The notes below the pieces were generated by a model. It made no database searches. It was not told where the DNA came from and was given only the letters and a program-made list of their open reading frames with translations. From NCBI GenBank assembly GCA_016716385.1, contig JADJWL010000026.1:62001-126000 (forward strand): a stretch of 64,000 nucleotides of DNA, given 5' to 3'. Each line of letters opens with the position of its first letter. Position 1 is the stretch's first letter. The stretch is from Bryobacterales bacterium. GTDB taxonomy: Bacteria; Acidobacteriota; Terriglobia; Bryobacterales; Bryobacteraceae. Made by a program: the position numbers and the translations under genes. This document shows, piece after piece, positions 40,806 to 48,626 of this stretch.

Positions 40806-42065
40806 TCATTCTTCCGCGGCATGAACATCCTGAGGCGAGCCGATGAGCGCCAGCGTGCGGCGGACCACGGTCGGATGAACCTGAGGCAGGCTTTTCGCAT
40901 CCTTTCGAAATACTATGATAGTGACCGTTCGCAAGGGGCTTCCCCCTGCCGAATTGCGAACCGCTTCTGCTACTGCCAACACCAGGCTCACGAAGGCGAG
41001 CGCAGGCTCTATGCGACCGTGGCCGGCACCGAGAATCGGCATCAGAAGATCGCGTAGACGAGCATCGACTAATCGGGTGACGAGTTCACCGACGCCATCA
41101 AACAGGTAGGATGCCTTCGCTGCAAGGCCTTGGCCAGCCCGTTGCGTGGTTGTGGATATCAGGCCAATCGGAGCTTCTTGACCGAGCGGGTTCATGAGCA
41201 AAACAGCCCGACCGGCACCGAAGCTTCGTGCCCGCTCGTCGACTGTTTTCTGCAACTCAATTCCAGGCCCCAGCCTCTTCACACACTCAACTTTCGAACA
41301 CGAAATAAACTCGTCAACCCGTCCGTCGAATACCTTATTAACGTAGGCACCAAGTGCGCTCTTCGTGTCATATGCGCAACGGTCATCGAAGTACTCATTA
41401 CACGGGAGTACAACGACGGTTGTACTTTCTGTCGGGTACTCTTCTATGCGGCCATTCTCAACCCGAACCTCGCAGCCACCAACTTGGGTCCACATCGCGC
41501 CATCCCGTTCGGCCACCCGCGAAAGGTCAAGGCCGCTACCGCCGATTTCATCGTTATTCTTGTTTCGCGGCCCCAATGACCGGATCCGGTCTCGAATTGT
41601 GTCGCATGCAGTCGCGACAGCAGCTTTGGCGTTCCCGTCGTTCCGTGGCCAAAAGTACTGAGCCGTCGTCACACCGGAGAGATCCGAAGGAATTTTCAGG
41701 GTAGCGCCAGACTGCTGCAGAATGAAGGTGCGCCCACGGCCAAGCCGCCCCATGAATAGGCCAAGCTCAAAGATTACGTTGTCTCGCGGGCCGAACCCTT
41801 CTGTTGATCGCGACTGAATAATATCATCTGAAGTGAGCACGAGCACGGCGAAATCGAACCGGGATAGCGCTTGCGTCAGACCTTCCACGAAAGTCAGCCC
41901 CAATTCAAAAACGCCTTCGTCCCATACTGTGACCTCCGTCTCGCGCTCCAATGCAGCCCTAACTGCACGTGCGAACTCGACACCTTCCGAGGACGAGCCT
42001 ACAAAGACAGAGGCCCGCGTTGAACCTCCAGCCACTGGCACAGTTACCACCTCCAACTTCTCCAA
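40806..42065 (-). CDS. TIR-like domain fused to ThsA-type macro-like domain (candidate defence protein)
   Basis: A protein of up to 419 residues. Residues about 17-115 (SVFVGSSSEGVEFARAVRAAL, VTVWDEGVFELG, DFAVLVLTSDDI, PRDNVIFELGLFMGRLGR) match the TIR-like 'nucleotide-binding' domain of CAP12-type effectors; the Glu in NVIFELG is the expected NADase residue. Residues about 215-405 (VVVLPCNEYFDD, KSALGAYVNKVFDGRVDEF, GLISTTTQRAGQGLAAK, LLMPILGAGHG, TVTIIVF) resemble the macro-like domain of type II Thoeris ThsA. No membrane segment is seen. The start is TTG 42065, or GTG 42041 with a better Shine-Dalgarno. GC content is lower than the flanks. DUF1810 follows. Confidence 0.8.
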   Translation of the reverse strand: MEKLEVVTVPVAGGSTRASVFVGSSSEGVEFARAVRAALERETEVTVWDEGVFELGLTFVEGLTQALSRFDFAVLVLTSDDIIQSRSTEGFGPRDNVIFELGLFMGRLGRGRTFILQQSGATLKIPSDLSGVTTAQYFWPRNDGNAKAAVATACDTIRDRIRSLGPRNKNNDEIGGSGLDLSRVAERDGAMWTQVGGCEVRVENGRIEEYPTESTTVVVLPCNEYFDDRCAYDTKSALGAYVNKVFDGRVDEFISCSKVECVKRLGPGIELQKTVDERARSFGAGRAVLLMNPLGQEAPIGLISTTTQRAGQGLAAKASYLFDGVGELVTRLVDARLRDLLMPILGAGHGRIEPALAFVSLVLAVAEAVRNSAGGSPLRTVTIIVFRKDAKSLPQVHPTVVRRTLALIGSPQDVHAAEE

Positions 42066-42084
42066 CTGTTCCTACCCTGAGGTG

Positions 42085-42090
42085 ATTATA
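42085..42090 (-). promoter_or_regulatory. Candidate -10 box for the TIR-macro/DUF1810 operon
   Basis: On the minus strand the sequence reads TATAAT about 20 bp upstream of the TTG start, implying a very short leader if that start is used, and a normal one if GTG 42041 is used. No clear -35 element. Confidence 0.35.
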
Positions 42091-42291
42091 GTCCCGGTGC
42101 CATGCCAATGGTCTGTTTGCCGTCCGAGTACCCTTCCGGTGCACGCGGTCAGTCTCTGAGTCTGGATAGGCTGTCATATAGCCGATCCACCTCATGTAGT
42201 TGGGCGGCCACGAGTCATTTGGAGGCCAGCCATCTCGCTCCGACCGTCCTTTTGTACAATCCACCTCGTGCGGCCCGATTGTTGAAGGACA

Positions 42292-43371
42292 TCAGAAGTC
42301 GCGCAAATGAGTTTGGTCATCGCTACCCTTCTGCACGATGCGGTTCATTTCGCGCATCTCGATGCGGATCTGGATCAACTCCTGCAGTTCCTGCTCCGAT
42401 AGCCCCAAATGGCTGGCCGCTTCCGCCGTCTGTCGGCCAACGCTGGCTGTCGGCGTATCCGCTGCCGGAACAGCCCCCCGCCTGCCGCCACTTTCATGCA
42501 TCACCAAATAGAGCCTCGTATTCGCCGGCACCGTCACCACAATATTCTGCTGGTACGCCAGCCGCGCCATCTCCTGCTCGCCCGCGAGCGCGACGTTCGA
42601 GGCAACCCGCTCCCGCAGCAGAATCGAGTTATCAATCCCGCCACTCATCCCGCGCCCGCCGACCGCGAACGCCGCAATCGTCCCCACGCCGGTCAGCGCG
42701 CGGGTCAGGAATCGTTTGCCGTGGTTCTGCCCTGACACCTCGCCGCGCAGCGCCTGCCGCTGCATGCCGAGCGCGGAGCCGTCGATCTCTTCCGTCGCCC
42801 CGTTCGGGAACTCCAGCGTGTGGAACTTCAGCGTCACCCAACCCTGCGGCGTCGCCCCGGTGAGTTCCCCGTACGCCTTCGTGCCCGCGGGCACCACGAT
42901 CACGCCGTCGTCCTCGTAGTTGTACTCGACCACCGCGATCACCGGCGCCTTCGCTGCCGAACTCACCCCGTGCTGCAAGCGCGCAATCAGCGCCGTCCCC
43001 TGCGGCAACAGGCTCCGCTGCACCCGCTGAATCGCCGGCCGCACCTGCGTCGCCAAGGCCTGCGAACGCACATACACCAGCGACGGCTTTCGCAGGTCAT
43101 CGACCGGAACCGGCGGCGCGGCCTGCTGCTGGCGCCCCTGATGCTCGGCAATCGCCTCCCCCCAATTCGTCACCGGCGCCGGACGCGGCGGCGGAACCAG
43201 ATTCTGCCTCCGGTAGGCTTCCGCCAGCGCCGGATCCGAGAAGTCCGCCGAGGCGAGATCCGGCGCCTGCATCGATGCGTATCCCACATGCGCCACCGTC
43301 TCGACAACCTCGTGTCCGTGCAGATGATGCCGGAGGGGAGACGGGGCGCTGTGGTCGAAGAGGCTTCGCAT
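42292..43371 (-). CDS. TrbI/VirB10-like C-terminal domain protein with a PIN-like N-terminal scar
   Basis: A 359-residue open frame. The C-terminal 250 residues (KAPVIAVVEYNYEDDGVIVVPAGTKAYGELTG, LEFPNGATEEIDGSALG, GQNHGKRFLTRALTGVG, QNIVVTVPANTRLYLVM) match the TrbI/VirB10 domain of type IV secretion systems, but the membrane anchor is missing and no other conjugation gene is near. The first 33 residues (MRSLFDHSAPSPLRHHLHGHEVVETVAHVGYAS) resemble the start of a DUF5615-type PIN-like protein. The gene therefore looks chimeric; the functional start may be ATG 43272 (MQAPDLASAD). Confidence 0.65.
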   Translation of the reverse strand: MRSLFDHSAPSPLRHHLHGHEVVETVAHVGYASMQAPDLASADFSDPALAEAYRRQNLVPPPRPAPVTNWGEAIAEHQGRQQQAAPPVPVDDLRKPSLVYVRSQALATQVRPAIQRVQRSLLPQGTALIARLQHGVSSAAKAPVIAVVEYNYEDDGVIVVPAGTKAYGELTGATPQGWVTLKFHTLEFPNGATEEIDGSALGMQRQALRGEVSGQNHGKRFLTRALTGVGTIAAFAVGGRGMSGGIDNSILLRERVASNVALAGEQEMARLAYQQNIVVTVPANTRLYLVMHESGGRRGAVPAADTPTASVGRQTAEAASHLGLSEQELQELIQIRIEMREMNRIVQKGSDDQTHLRDF

Positions 43372-43489
43372 TCCTCAAACCGGCGTCACCTGTTCACGGA
43401 GCGCCGGGCCTCGACCCTGCGGCGGGTCTGGCGTCGTGGCGGACTCTGTCGCCTTCCTTAGGGCAGTCGCCTGCTAGACTGAGGGCAAG

Positions 43490-43702
43490 ATGAAGTACAG
43501 GGTCCGCCTGGAGCAGGATGAGGACGGAGTTTTTGTGGCCACGTGCCCGGCCCTGCCGGGATGCGTTTCGCAGGGTCGCACCCGGAACGAGGCGGCACAG
43601 AACATCCGCGAAGCCATCGAAGGCTACCTCGCCAGTCTAAAAAGACATGGCGATCCCGTGCCTCCCAGCATTGACGAAGAGGTCATCGAGGTCTCCGGCT
43701 GA
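43490..43702 (+). CDS. hicB: HicB-family antitoxin
   Basis: A 70-residue HicB protein with the partial RNase-H-like fold: MKYRVRLEQDEDGVFVATCPALPGCVSQG then EAAQNIREAIEGYLASL. There is no C-terminal DNA-binding extension, so it is a short-form HicB. GAGGGCAAG is the ribosome-binding site. The stop overlaps the hicA start (TGATG). The antitoxin-first order is less common than hicA-hicB but known. Its partner toxin is frameshifted. Confidence 0.9.
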   Translation: MKYRVRLEQDEDGVFVATCPALPGCVSQGRTRNEAAQNIREAIEGYLASLKRHGDPVPPSIDEEVIEVSG

Positions 43703-43924
43703 TGAAATTGCCGGTGATTTCCGGCAGCGACGCCGTCAAGGCATTCCGCAAGATGGGCTACGAGGTCGACGGCCAGCATGGGAGTCATATCATCCTGCGG
43801 CGCTCCGAGCCACCCCATCGCCGGCTCTCGGTGCCGAACCACAAAGAGCTTGCCAGGGGGAACTCTCCGGGCACTGATTCGGGAAGCCGGATTGACCGTC
43901 GAAGAATTCTGTGAACTCCTCTAG
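43702..43924 (+). pseudogene. hicA: HicA mRNA-interferase toxin, frameshifted near C-terminus
   Basis: The frame starts MKLPVISGSDAVKAFRKMGYEVDGQHGSHIIL (the dsRBD-like fold with catalytic His in GSHIIL) and LSVPNHKELARG, then goes off frame. One extra base around 43858-43863 (G5-A2 run) is enough; removing it restores TLRALIREAGLTVEEFCELL and a TAG at 43922-43924, the normal HicA end. As read, the toxin would end in an unrelated tail at 43914. Either true inactivation or a homopolymer error. Confidence 0.82.
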
Positions 43925-43953
43925 CCGGGTCGTGGCGGCTCTGTAAGTCTTTG

Positions 43954-43979
43954 CAAAAAAACCACGGCTCCGATCCGTG
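43954..43979 (-). terminator. Minus-strand hairpin with T run
   Basis: Read on the minus strand, CACGG-ATCGGAG-CCGTG is followed by GTTTTTTTG, the form of an intrinsic terminator. There is no minus-strand gene directly upstream of it (44.3 kb gene is plus), so it may be a relic or serve the opposite orientation as a structural element. Confidence 0.4.
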
Positions 43980-44321
43980 ACCGTCAGGAAGCGGTCCTGC
44001 GCAGCGGGGTGATGCGGTAGCGCGCATCCGCACCCACGGAACCCGTTCGATAACTCCGCAAACCCCAAGGTCCGGCGCAGCCCGCCCCCGCATCCCCCGC
44101 CATGCGATACTGGAAACGCAAGGCCGCAGCTCCGCCGCCGGCCCCAGCGCAGCGCGAAAAAAATTCCGCGCATCCAAACCCAATTCGCAAAAACCACCCC
44201 GGCTCAGTCACACGGATTCGAAATTCTCTAACCCCCACAAAACACAAGCCTACCCCACCACCACGTCCCCGGTCCGCTTCCACCCCCATGCCATCCTGCA
44301 AGTGAAAGGACACCCTACGCA
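43980..44321. other. Intergenic stretch with no recognised gene
   Basis: About 340 bp between hicA and the repeat-family protein gene. It contains the sequence CGTCAGGAAGCGGTCCTGCGC, the kind of short imperfect palindrome that recurs in acidobacterial intergenic regions, but copy number cannot be judged from this window. Confidence 0.4.
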
Positions 44322-44861
44322 ATGGCAACCGAAAAACAAATCGCCGCCAATCGCAACAATGCGAAGCGTTCCACCGGACCCAGATCCGCCCGCGGCAAAG
44401 CCCGTTCCTCCCGCAACGGCCTCTTCACCGGTCTCTTGGCCCGCGACTTCATCGTCACCGCCATCGAAAACCCGGCCGACTTCGAAGCTCTCCTCGCCTC
44501 CCTGAACGCCGAATTCAAGCCCGAATCCGCCCAGGAGCAGCTTCTCGTCTGCCAGCTCGCCCGCCAGGTCTGGATGGCCCGCCGCGCCGCCCGCGTCGAA
44601 GCCGCCGTCACCGCCCACGCCCTCGACGCCGCCGGCCGCGACCTCTGGGGCAATCAGCCTCCGCCCACCGACCCCGGCCTCGCCGCCGCCCTCGACGCCC
44701 ATTGCCTCGGTGTCGCCTGGGCCCGCGACTCATCCCGCACCATCGCCCGCGCCCAGCACCACCTCGCCATCCTCGACCGCAACATCGCCCGCACCCTGCG
44801 CCTCCTCAAGCGCCCCAAAGCCGCCGCCGCCGTCCAGGAGCTCCGCCATGCAGGATTGTGA
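44322..44861 (+). CDS. Conserved repeat-family protein ('STGPRSARGKARSS' type), function unknown
   Basis: A 179-residue protein. The N-terminus AANRNNAKRSTGPRSARGKARSSRNGLF is the signature of a large paralogous family widespread in acidobacteria and planctomycetes whose function is not known; it is basic at the start and helical after. Later residues (LLVCQLARQVWMARRAARVEAAV, LAILDRNIARTLRLLKRPK) form long helices. Codon use is extremely GC-rich at third positions. It may be a single-gene mobile or multicopy element passenger; no inverted repeats flank it. Confidence 0.78.
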   Translation: MATEKQIAANRNNAKRSTGPRSARGKARSSRNGLFTGLLARDFIVTAIENPADFEALLASLNAEFKPESAQEQLLVCQLARQVWMARRAARVEAAVTAHALDAAGRDLWGNQPPPTDPGLAAALDAHCLGVAWARDSSRTIARAQHHLAILDRNIARTLRLLKRPKAAAAVQELRHAGL

Positions 44862-45204
44862 AGTCTGCTGTCATCCCGAGGCGTCAGCGGTGGAAGGAAA
44901 GTCGCCGGTAACAGGCGCGACGCCGCCTTCGAGGTTGAGAGCCGGGAGTCAAGCCTGGACGTTCGGGCAATCGCTGCAGGGGATGGACTTCTCGAATTTC
45001 TTGCGTGATGGAGGCAACGTCCACGGATCCGGCGCGCCCGTGTATTCCGGCCGAAGCCGATGAAAGATGCTGCCGGAGATGGCCGCAACGGCCGGCCAGG
45101 CAGCCGAACGCGATGCGCGCCGCGGCGTCGGACAGCTTCCAGGCAAGGACTTTGATAAAGATCTCGATGGGTAGCAGCCGCGGACACAGCCCCCGCCCGG
45201 TCAG
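44862..45204. other. Intergenic stretch with no recognised gene
   Basis: About 340 bp. A short minus-strand frame reads LPIEIFIKVLAWKLSDAAARIAFG and could be a decayed protein end, but it has no start or partner. No structured RNA or terminator was evident. Confidence 0.45.
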
Positions 45205-46941
45205 TCAGAGGGCAAGAATTGGGCGATACTCCGGCTGCCACATGGCGTCTTGCACCTGCTGCACGATGTCGCCCAACCTGGGTCCGGCCAGGCCCTCGGC
45301 TTCGGCGGCCTCGGCGACCGCCACCGCTACCGTTGCCGACACGGTGCGCAAGTCGTCGATGTGCGGCAGCAGCGACGCGCCGGGCTGGTGCACCGTCACC
45401 AGGCTGGATACGGCGCTCGCCGCCGCCACGAACATTCCGTCGCTGATCCTGCGGGCCCGCGAGACAACGACGCCAAGACCCAGACCCGGGTACAGCAGGG
45501 CGTTGTTCACTTGCCCGACAACGTATGTCACTCCCCTGTACGTCACCGGAGCAAAGGGGCTCCCCGTGGCGATCAGTGCCCTCCCATCCGACCAGGCAAT
45601 CAGATCGGAGGGGTTCGCCTCAGCCAGCACCGGCGGATTCGAAAGCGCAAAGATGACCGGACGTTCCGTATGCGCCGCCATTTCTCTGACGATCGTCTCC
45701 GTGAAACTGCCCGGCGCTGTCGACGCACCGATCAGCATCGTCGGCCTCACTCGATGCACAACCTCGGCAAGGCTCACCCCGCCTCCATCCCCATTGTGCT
45801 TCCAGCCCTTATGGTACGCAGTTGGGCAGGCGTAGCTCGCCTGGTAGTCGCGCAACTCACCGGCCATGTCCGCCGTAAGCAACCCTTGGCGGTCCACACA
45901 CCAGAAGCGCTTCGCCGCCTCACTCTTTGAGAGCCCCTCGCGCACCATCGCGTTTCGAATCTGGTCAGCGATTCCAATACCCGCCGTACCGGCGCCGAAG
46001 ATCACGATGCGTTGGTCCTCCAGCCGCGTCCCACAGACGCGGACTGCGGAGATCACGGCCGCCAGCGTGATCGCACCGGTGCCCTGCATGTCATCGTTGA
46101 AGGTGCGGATCCGGTCGCGATACCTTTCGAGGATGCGCCGCCCATTCCCAGGTGCGAAGTCTTCCCACTGCAGCAGGGCGTTCGGGAACAACCTGGTCAC
46201 GACATTGACGTAGGCGTCGATAAAGGCGTCGTACTCCGCCCCGCGGATCCGGGCGTGCCGGTTCCCGACGTACAATGGATCGCTCAGCAGGCTTTCCCGA
46301 TTAGTGCCGACATCCAGCATCACCGGGATCACGCGGGTTGGGTCAATGCCTCCCGCCGCCGTGTAGATTGCTAGCTTGCCGATCGCGACTTCGATGCCGC
46401 CCACACCCCAATCGCCGATCCCGGGAATCTGTTCCGCATCGGTCGCGATGACCAGGTCGACATCGTTGGGGCCGGCGCCGAGGTTAGAGAACGCGTCCTC
46501 GATTGCGTCGGCATGATCGATCGAGAGGTACACGCCCCGCGGTGGCCGGCACTCATGATGGTATTGCTCCATCGCCATGCCGACGGTTAGATCGTTGACA
46601 ATTGGGATCATCTCGCGCAGGTGTTCCGAGAACAGTCTGTAGAACAGCACTGCGTTCCGGTCGTGCAGGGCGGTCAGGTAGATGTTCTTGCTCAAGGCAT
46701 CGGGCAGCCGCTCGTATTGGACGTAGGCGCGCCTGACCTGAGTCTCGATATTGCCGATCTCGGGCGGAAGCAGTCCCGTGAGGCCTAGCAACTTCCGTTC
46801 TTCAGCCGAGAAGGCCGTGCCCTTGTTCAACAGCGGTGAGTTGAGCACCCCCAGCCCTCGCGCGTAAGTCTCATAGTGCCCATCCCCGTTCCGCTGGGGT
46901 TTCGTCACGGGCGCTCGTAGCGGGATGGCTCTCCGCCGCAT
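45205..46941 (-). CDS. maeA: NAD-dependent malic enzyme (MaeA/SfcA type)
   Basis: A 578-residue enzyme that oxidatively decarboxylates malate to pyruvate. GLTGLLPPEIGNIETQVRRAYVQYE is the N-terminal domain; YHHECRPPRGVYLSIDHAD is the malate-site region; VDLVIATDAEQIPGIGDWGVGGIEVAIGKLAIYTA is the strongly conserved core; LQWEDFAPGNGRRILERYRDRIRTFNDDMQGTGA holds the metal ligands; VIFGAGTAGIGIADQI is the dinucleotide-binding loop. The start ATG 46941 has GAGAGGTGG just upstream; the longer frame to 47088 is discarded. It stands alone in a decayed region and looks like a normal host gene. Confidence 0.95.
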   Translation of the reverse strand: MRRRAIPLRAPVTKPQRNGDGHYETYARGLGVLNSPLLNKGTAFSAEERKLLGLTGLLPPEIGNIETQVRRAYVQYERLPDALSKNIYLTALHDRNAVLFYRLFSEHLREMIPIVNDLTVGMAMEQYHHECRPPRGVYLSIDHADAIEDAFSNLGAGPNDVDLVIATDAEQIPGIGDWGVGGIEVAIGKLAIYTAAGGIDPTRVIPVMLDVGTNRESLLSDPLYVGNRHARIRGAEYDAFIDAYVNVVTRLFPNALLQWEDFAPGNGRRILERYRDRIRTFNDDMQGTGAITLAAVISAVRVCGTRLEDQRIVIFGAGTAGIGIADQIRNAMVREGLSKSEAAKRFWCVDRQGLLTADMAGELRDYQASYACPTAYHKGWKHNGDGGGVSLAEVVHRVRPTMLIGASTAPGSFTETIVREMAAHTERPVIFALSNPPVLAEANPSDLIAWSDGRALIATGSPFAPVTYRGVTYVVGQVNNALLYPGLGLGVVVSRARRISDGMFVAAASAVSSLVTVHQPGASLLPHIDDLRTVSATVAVAVAEAAEAEGLAGPRLGDIVQQVQDAMWQPEYRPILAL

Positions 46942-47158
46942 GCTTCCACCTCTCTTCCCTGTCTTTGTCAAAGCACTTCGCGGGCCAACCGCATCGAGCC
47001 GGCTTCGACGCTCTGTGCCTGGACCTGACAGCCTCACGACCCCGCCGCCGGAGCGCGGAACTGACCATACGAGGCCATGTGACCGCATATGGTTGCTCTC
47101 CCCTCATGCCGTATGGGATCTCCGGCTACGCCACAACCTTCGCCACCGTCGCGCTGGA

Positions 47159-47425
47159 TCACTCCAGACAGGCTCCACGAAGTGCGGCGATCTCCCGCTC
47201 CAACTCATTCGCCGTCGAGTCGTGTAGTGCTTCGGCCCTCCGGAGGAATGCCTCTGTGTCCCGCCGGGAGCCCAGCCCAAGCATCTTCTGAACCTGCGAT
47301 GTCGTAATCGCGCCCGCGCGGAATCCCTCCGCGGCCAGCGCTTCCAGGACCGCCCGGGACAGATTGTCCGAGCGCCCGGCGAGAGATCGTCCGATGTCGT
47401 CCGGTATGTCAACGGAAATGTTCAT
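47159..47425 (-). CDS. UPF0175-family antitoxin, apparently orphan
   Basis: An 88-residue protein starting at ATG 47425. MNISVDIPDDIGRSLAGRSDNLSRAVLEALAAEGFRAGAITTSQVQKMLGL is the UPF0175 pattern, usually paired with a DUF3368 PIN-like toxin encoded immediately downstream. Here the following 200 bp contain no PIN-like frame, so the toxin is missing. The upstream intrinsic terminator (47489-47528) isolates it from the CTERM gene. Confidence 0.82.
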   Translation of the reverse strand: MNISVDIPDDIGRSLAGRSDNLSRAVLEALAAEGFRAGAITTSQVQKMLGLGSRRDTEAFLRRAEALHDSTANELEREIAALRGACLE

Positions 47426-47488
47426 GGCACACTCGTTTCTTGAGGTCGAAGAACGCGATGGCGGAGAAGTATCGTCATCCGAGCCGCC

Positions 47489-47528
47489 GAAAAACGGGTG
47501 GCCCCCCGACCACGAACGAAGGGCCACC
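47489..47528 (-). terminator. Intrinsic terminator after the CTERM gene
   Basis: On the minus strand a GGTGGCCC ... GGGCCACC stem (8 bp, perfect) is followed by CGTTTTT. It lies about 20 bp beyond the stop of the small CTERM gene and is a convincing Rho-independent terminator. Confidence 0.8.
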
Positions 47529-47550
47529 GCAGGCTAAAAAACACAGTGGA

Positions 47551-47877
47551 TCAACTCTTTCGCTTCAAGAGCCAAAGGCCGGCCAATCCACTGAGCAATA
47601 AGGGAAGTTCACCTCCCGTGCCCTCCGGGACAGTTACGGAAGTGGTCCGCGGTACGCTCTCCGCCTGCTGGACCTTCACGCGAACGCCTCGTTTCCCTGC
47701 TCCGCGGGAGGCGGGTACCGCGCGTTGGAGTCCATTTGCGTTTCCGTTGATCTGCCGCTCCTCGAACTGAAACGGCTTGGCCGCCGCCGCCGGCCCAACT
47801 GTGCCGGCGCTGAGAGGGAATACTGCAAGGACCCCCCCGAAACTGAGCAAGACTGCCCACGATCTGAAATTCGCCAT
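47551..47877 (-). CDS. Small exported protein with variant CTERM sorting signal
   Basis: A 108-residue protein starting at ATG 47877 with AAGGAGG ideally spaced. Signal peptide: MANFRSWAVLLSFGGVLAVFPLSAG. The C-terminus has VPEGTGGELPLLLSGLAGLWLLKRKS, that is, a VPEG.. motif, a hydrophobic stretch and a basic end. This is an unusual variant of PEP-CTERM in which Pro after Glu is replaced by Gly-Thr. The middle (KPFQFEERQINGNANGLQ) has no recognised domain. Confidence 0.8.
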   Translation of the reverse strand: MANFRSWAVLLSFGGVLAVFPLSAGTVGPAAAAKPFQFEERQINGNANGLQRAVPASRGAGKRGVRVKVQQAESVPRTTSVTVPEGTGGELPLLLSGLAGLWLLKRKS

Positions 47878-48212
47878 AGTCCTCCTTGGGATGCGATGGA
47901 ACTGCACTTCTCAGCACGGCACGAAGAAGACCAACCGGTCTTCCGGGTGAGTGTCACCAACGGATTCAACGGGATAACTGGCTAGAAAGGGCGCCCAAAC
48001 CCGTTCATGACGTCCACGGCCAACTGACCGAATATAGTCGTTTGACCGTATTGGGCCTCGGGCCATACCCTGAGCAGGCGATCGTTGAATGGGGTTACAG
48101 CCGGAGTCATGCGGTCTACAACTCAGAAACCCTGACTCAATGGAGACGGGCCTGCACTGCAGGTTCGATTTGCGAATCGTCGTGGATACCGGCGATGAAC
48201 TTTGCCCTGGCT
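47878..48212. other. Intergenic stretch upstream of the CTERM gene
   Basis: About 335 bp between two minus-strand genes. It should contain the promoter of the CTERM gene, but I see no strong -10/-35 pair. No coding frame with recognisable sequence. Confidence 0.4.
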
Positions 48213-48593
48213 TCACGCCAACCGCTCGTGCCTCATCGCCTTGTATCGAGCGTCTTCGAAGATCAGTTGTCGCACCTGGCCGCTGATTTCCTGCCATTCG
48301 CGGATGAAGTAGCCAGCCTGGTTTCTGCTCATCACCTCGGCACGTTTGTCTTCCAGGATGACGAGAATCGCTTCCGTGCTCATCCGGCGAGCGCCCCTTT
48401 GTCTCTTGCCTACCGCCCGCAAGACGGCGGCGACGCGGTCGAACTCGGCGTTGACGACGCGCCTGATGCGCTCGGCCCACTCCACTTGAGCCTTGCTGCC
48501 ACGCATTGCGGGAACAGGATCGGCGGGCGCCTCGACTGCAGCGCCCCCCTCGCCTTCCCAAACCTCAATTTCAGCCATCGTGGAAATGCTCAT
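48213..48593 (-). CDS. Conserved protein of unknown function (helical)
   Basis: A 126-residue protein with AGGTAGG upstream of ATG 48593. After an acidic N-terminus, the body reads SKAQVEWAERIRRVVNAEFDRVAAVLRAV and ILEDKRAEVMSRNQAGYFIREWQEISGQVRQLIFEDARY, a helical pattern I have seen in acidobacterial hypotheticals but cannot name. No membrane segment. It could be a small regulatory or phage-derived protein. Confidence 0.65.
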   Translation of the reverse strand: MSISTMAEIEVWEGEGGAAVEAPADPVPAMRGSKAQVEWAERIRRVVNAEFDRVAAVLRAVGKRQRGARRMSTEAILVILEDKRAEVMSRNQAGYFIREWQEISGQVRQLIFEDARYKAMRHERLA

Positions 48594-48626
48594 CGGGACC
48601 TACCTCGATCCTCACACCGCCCATTG

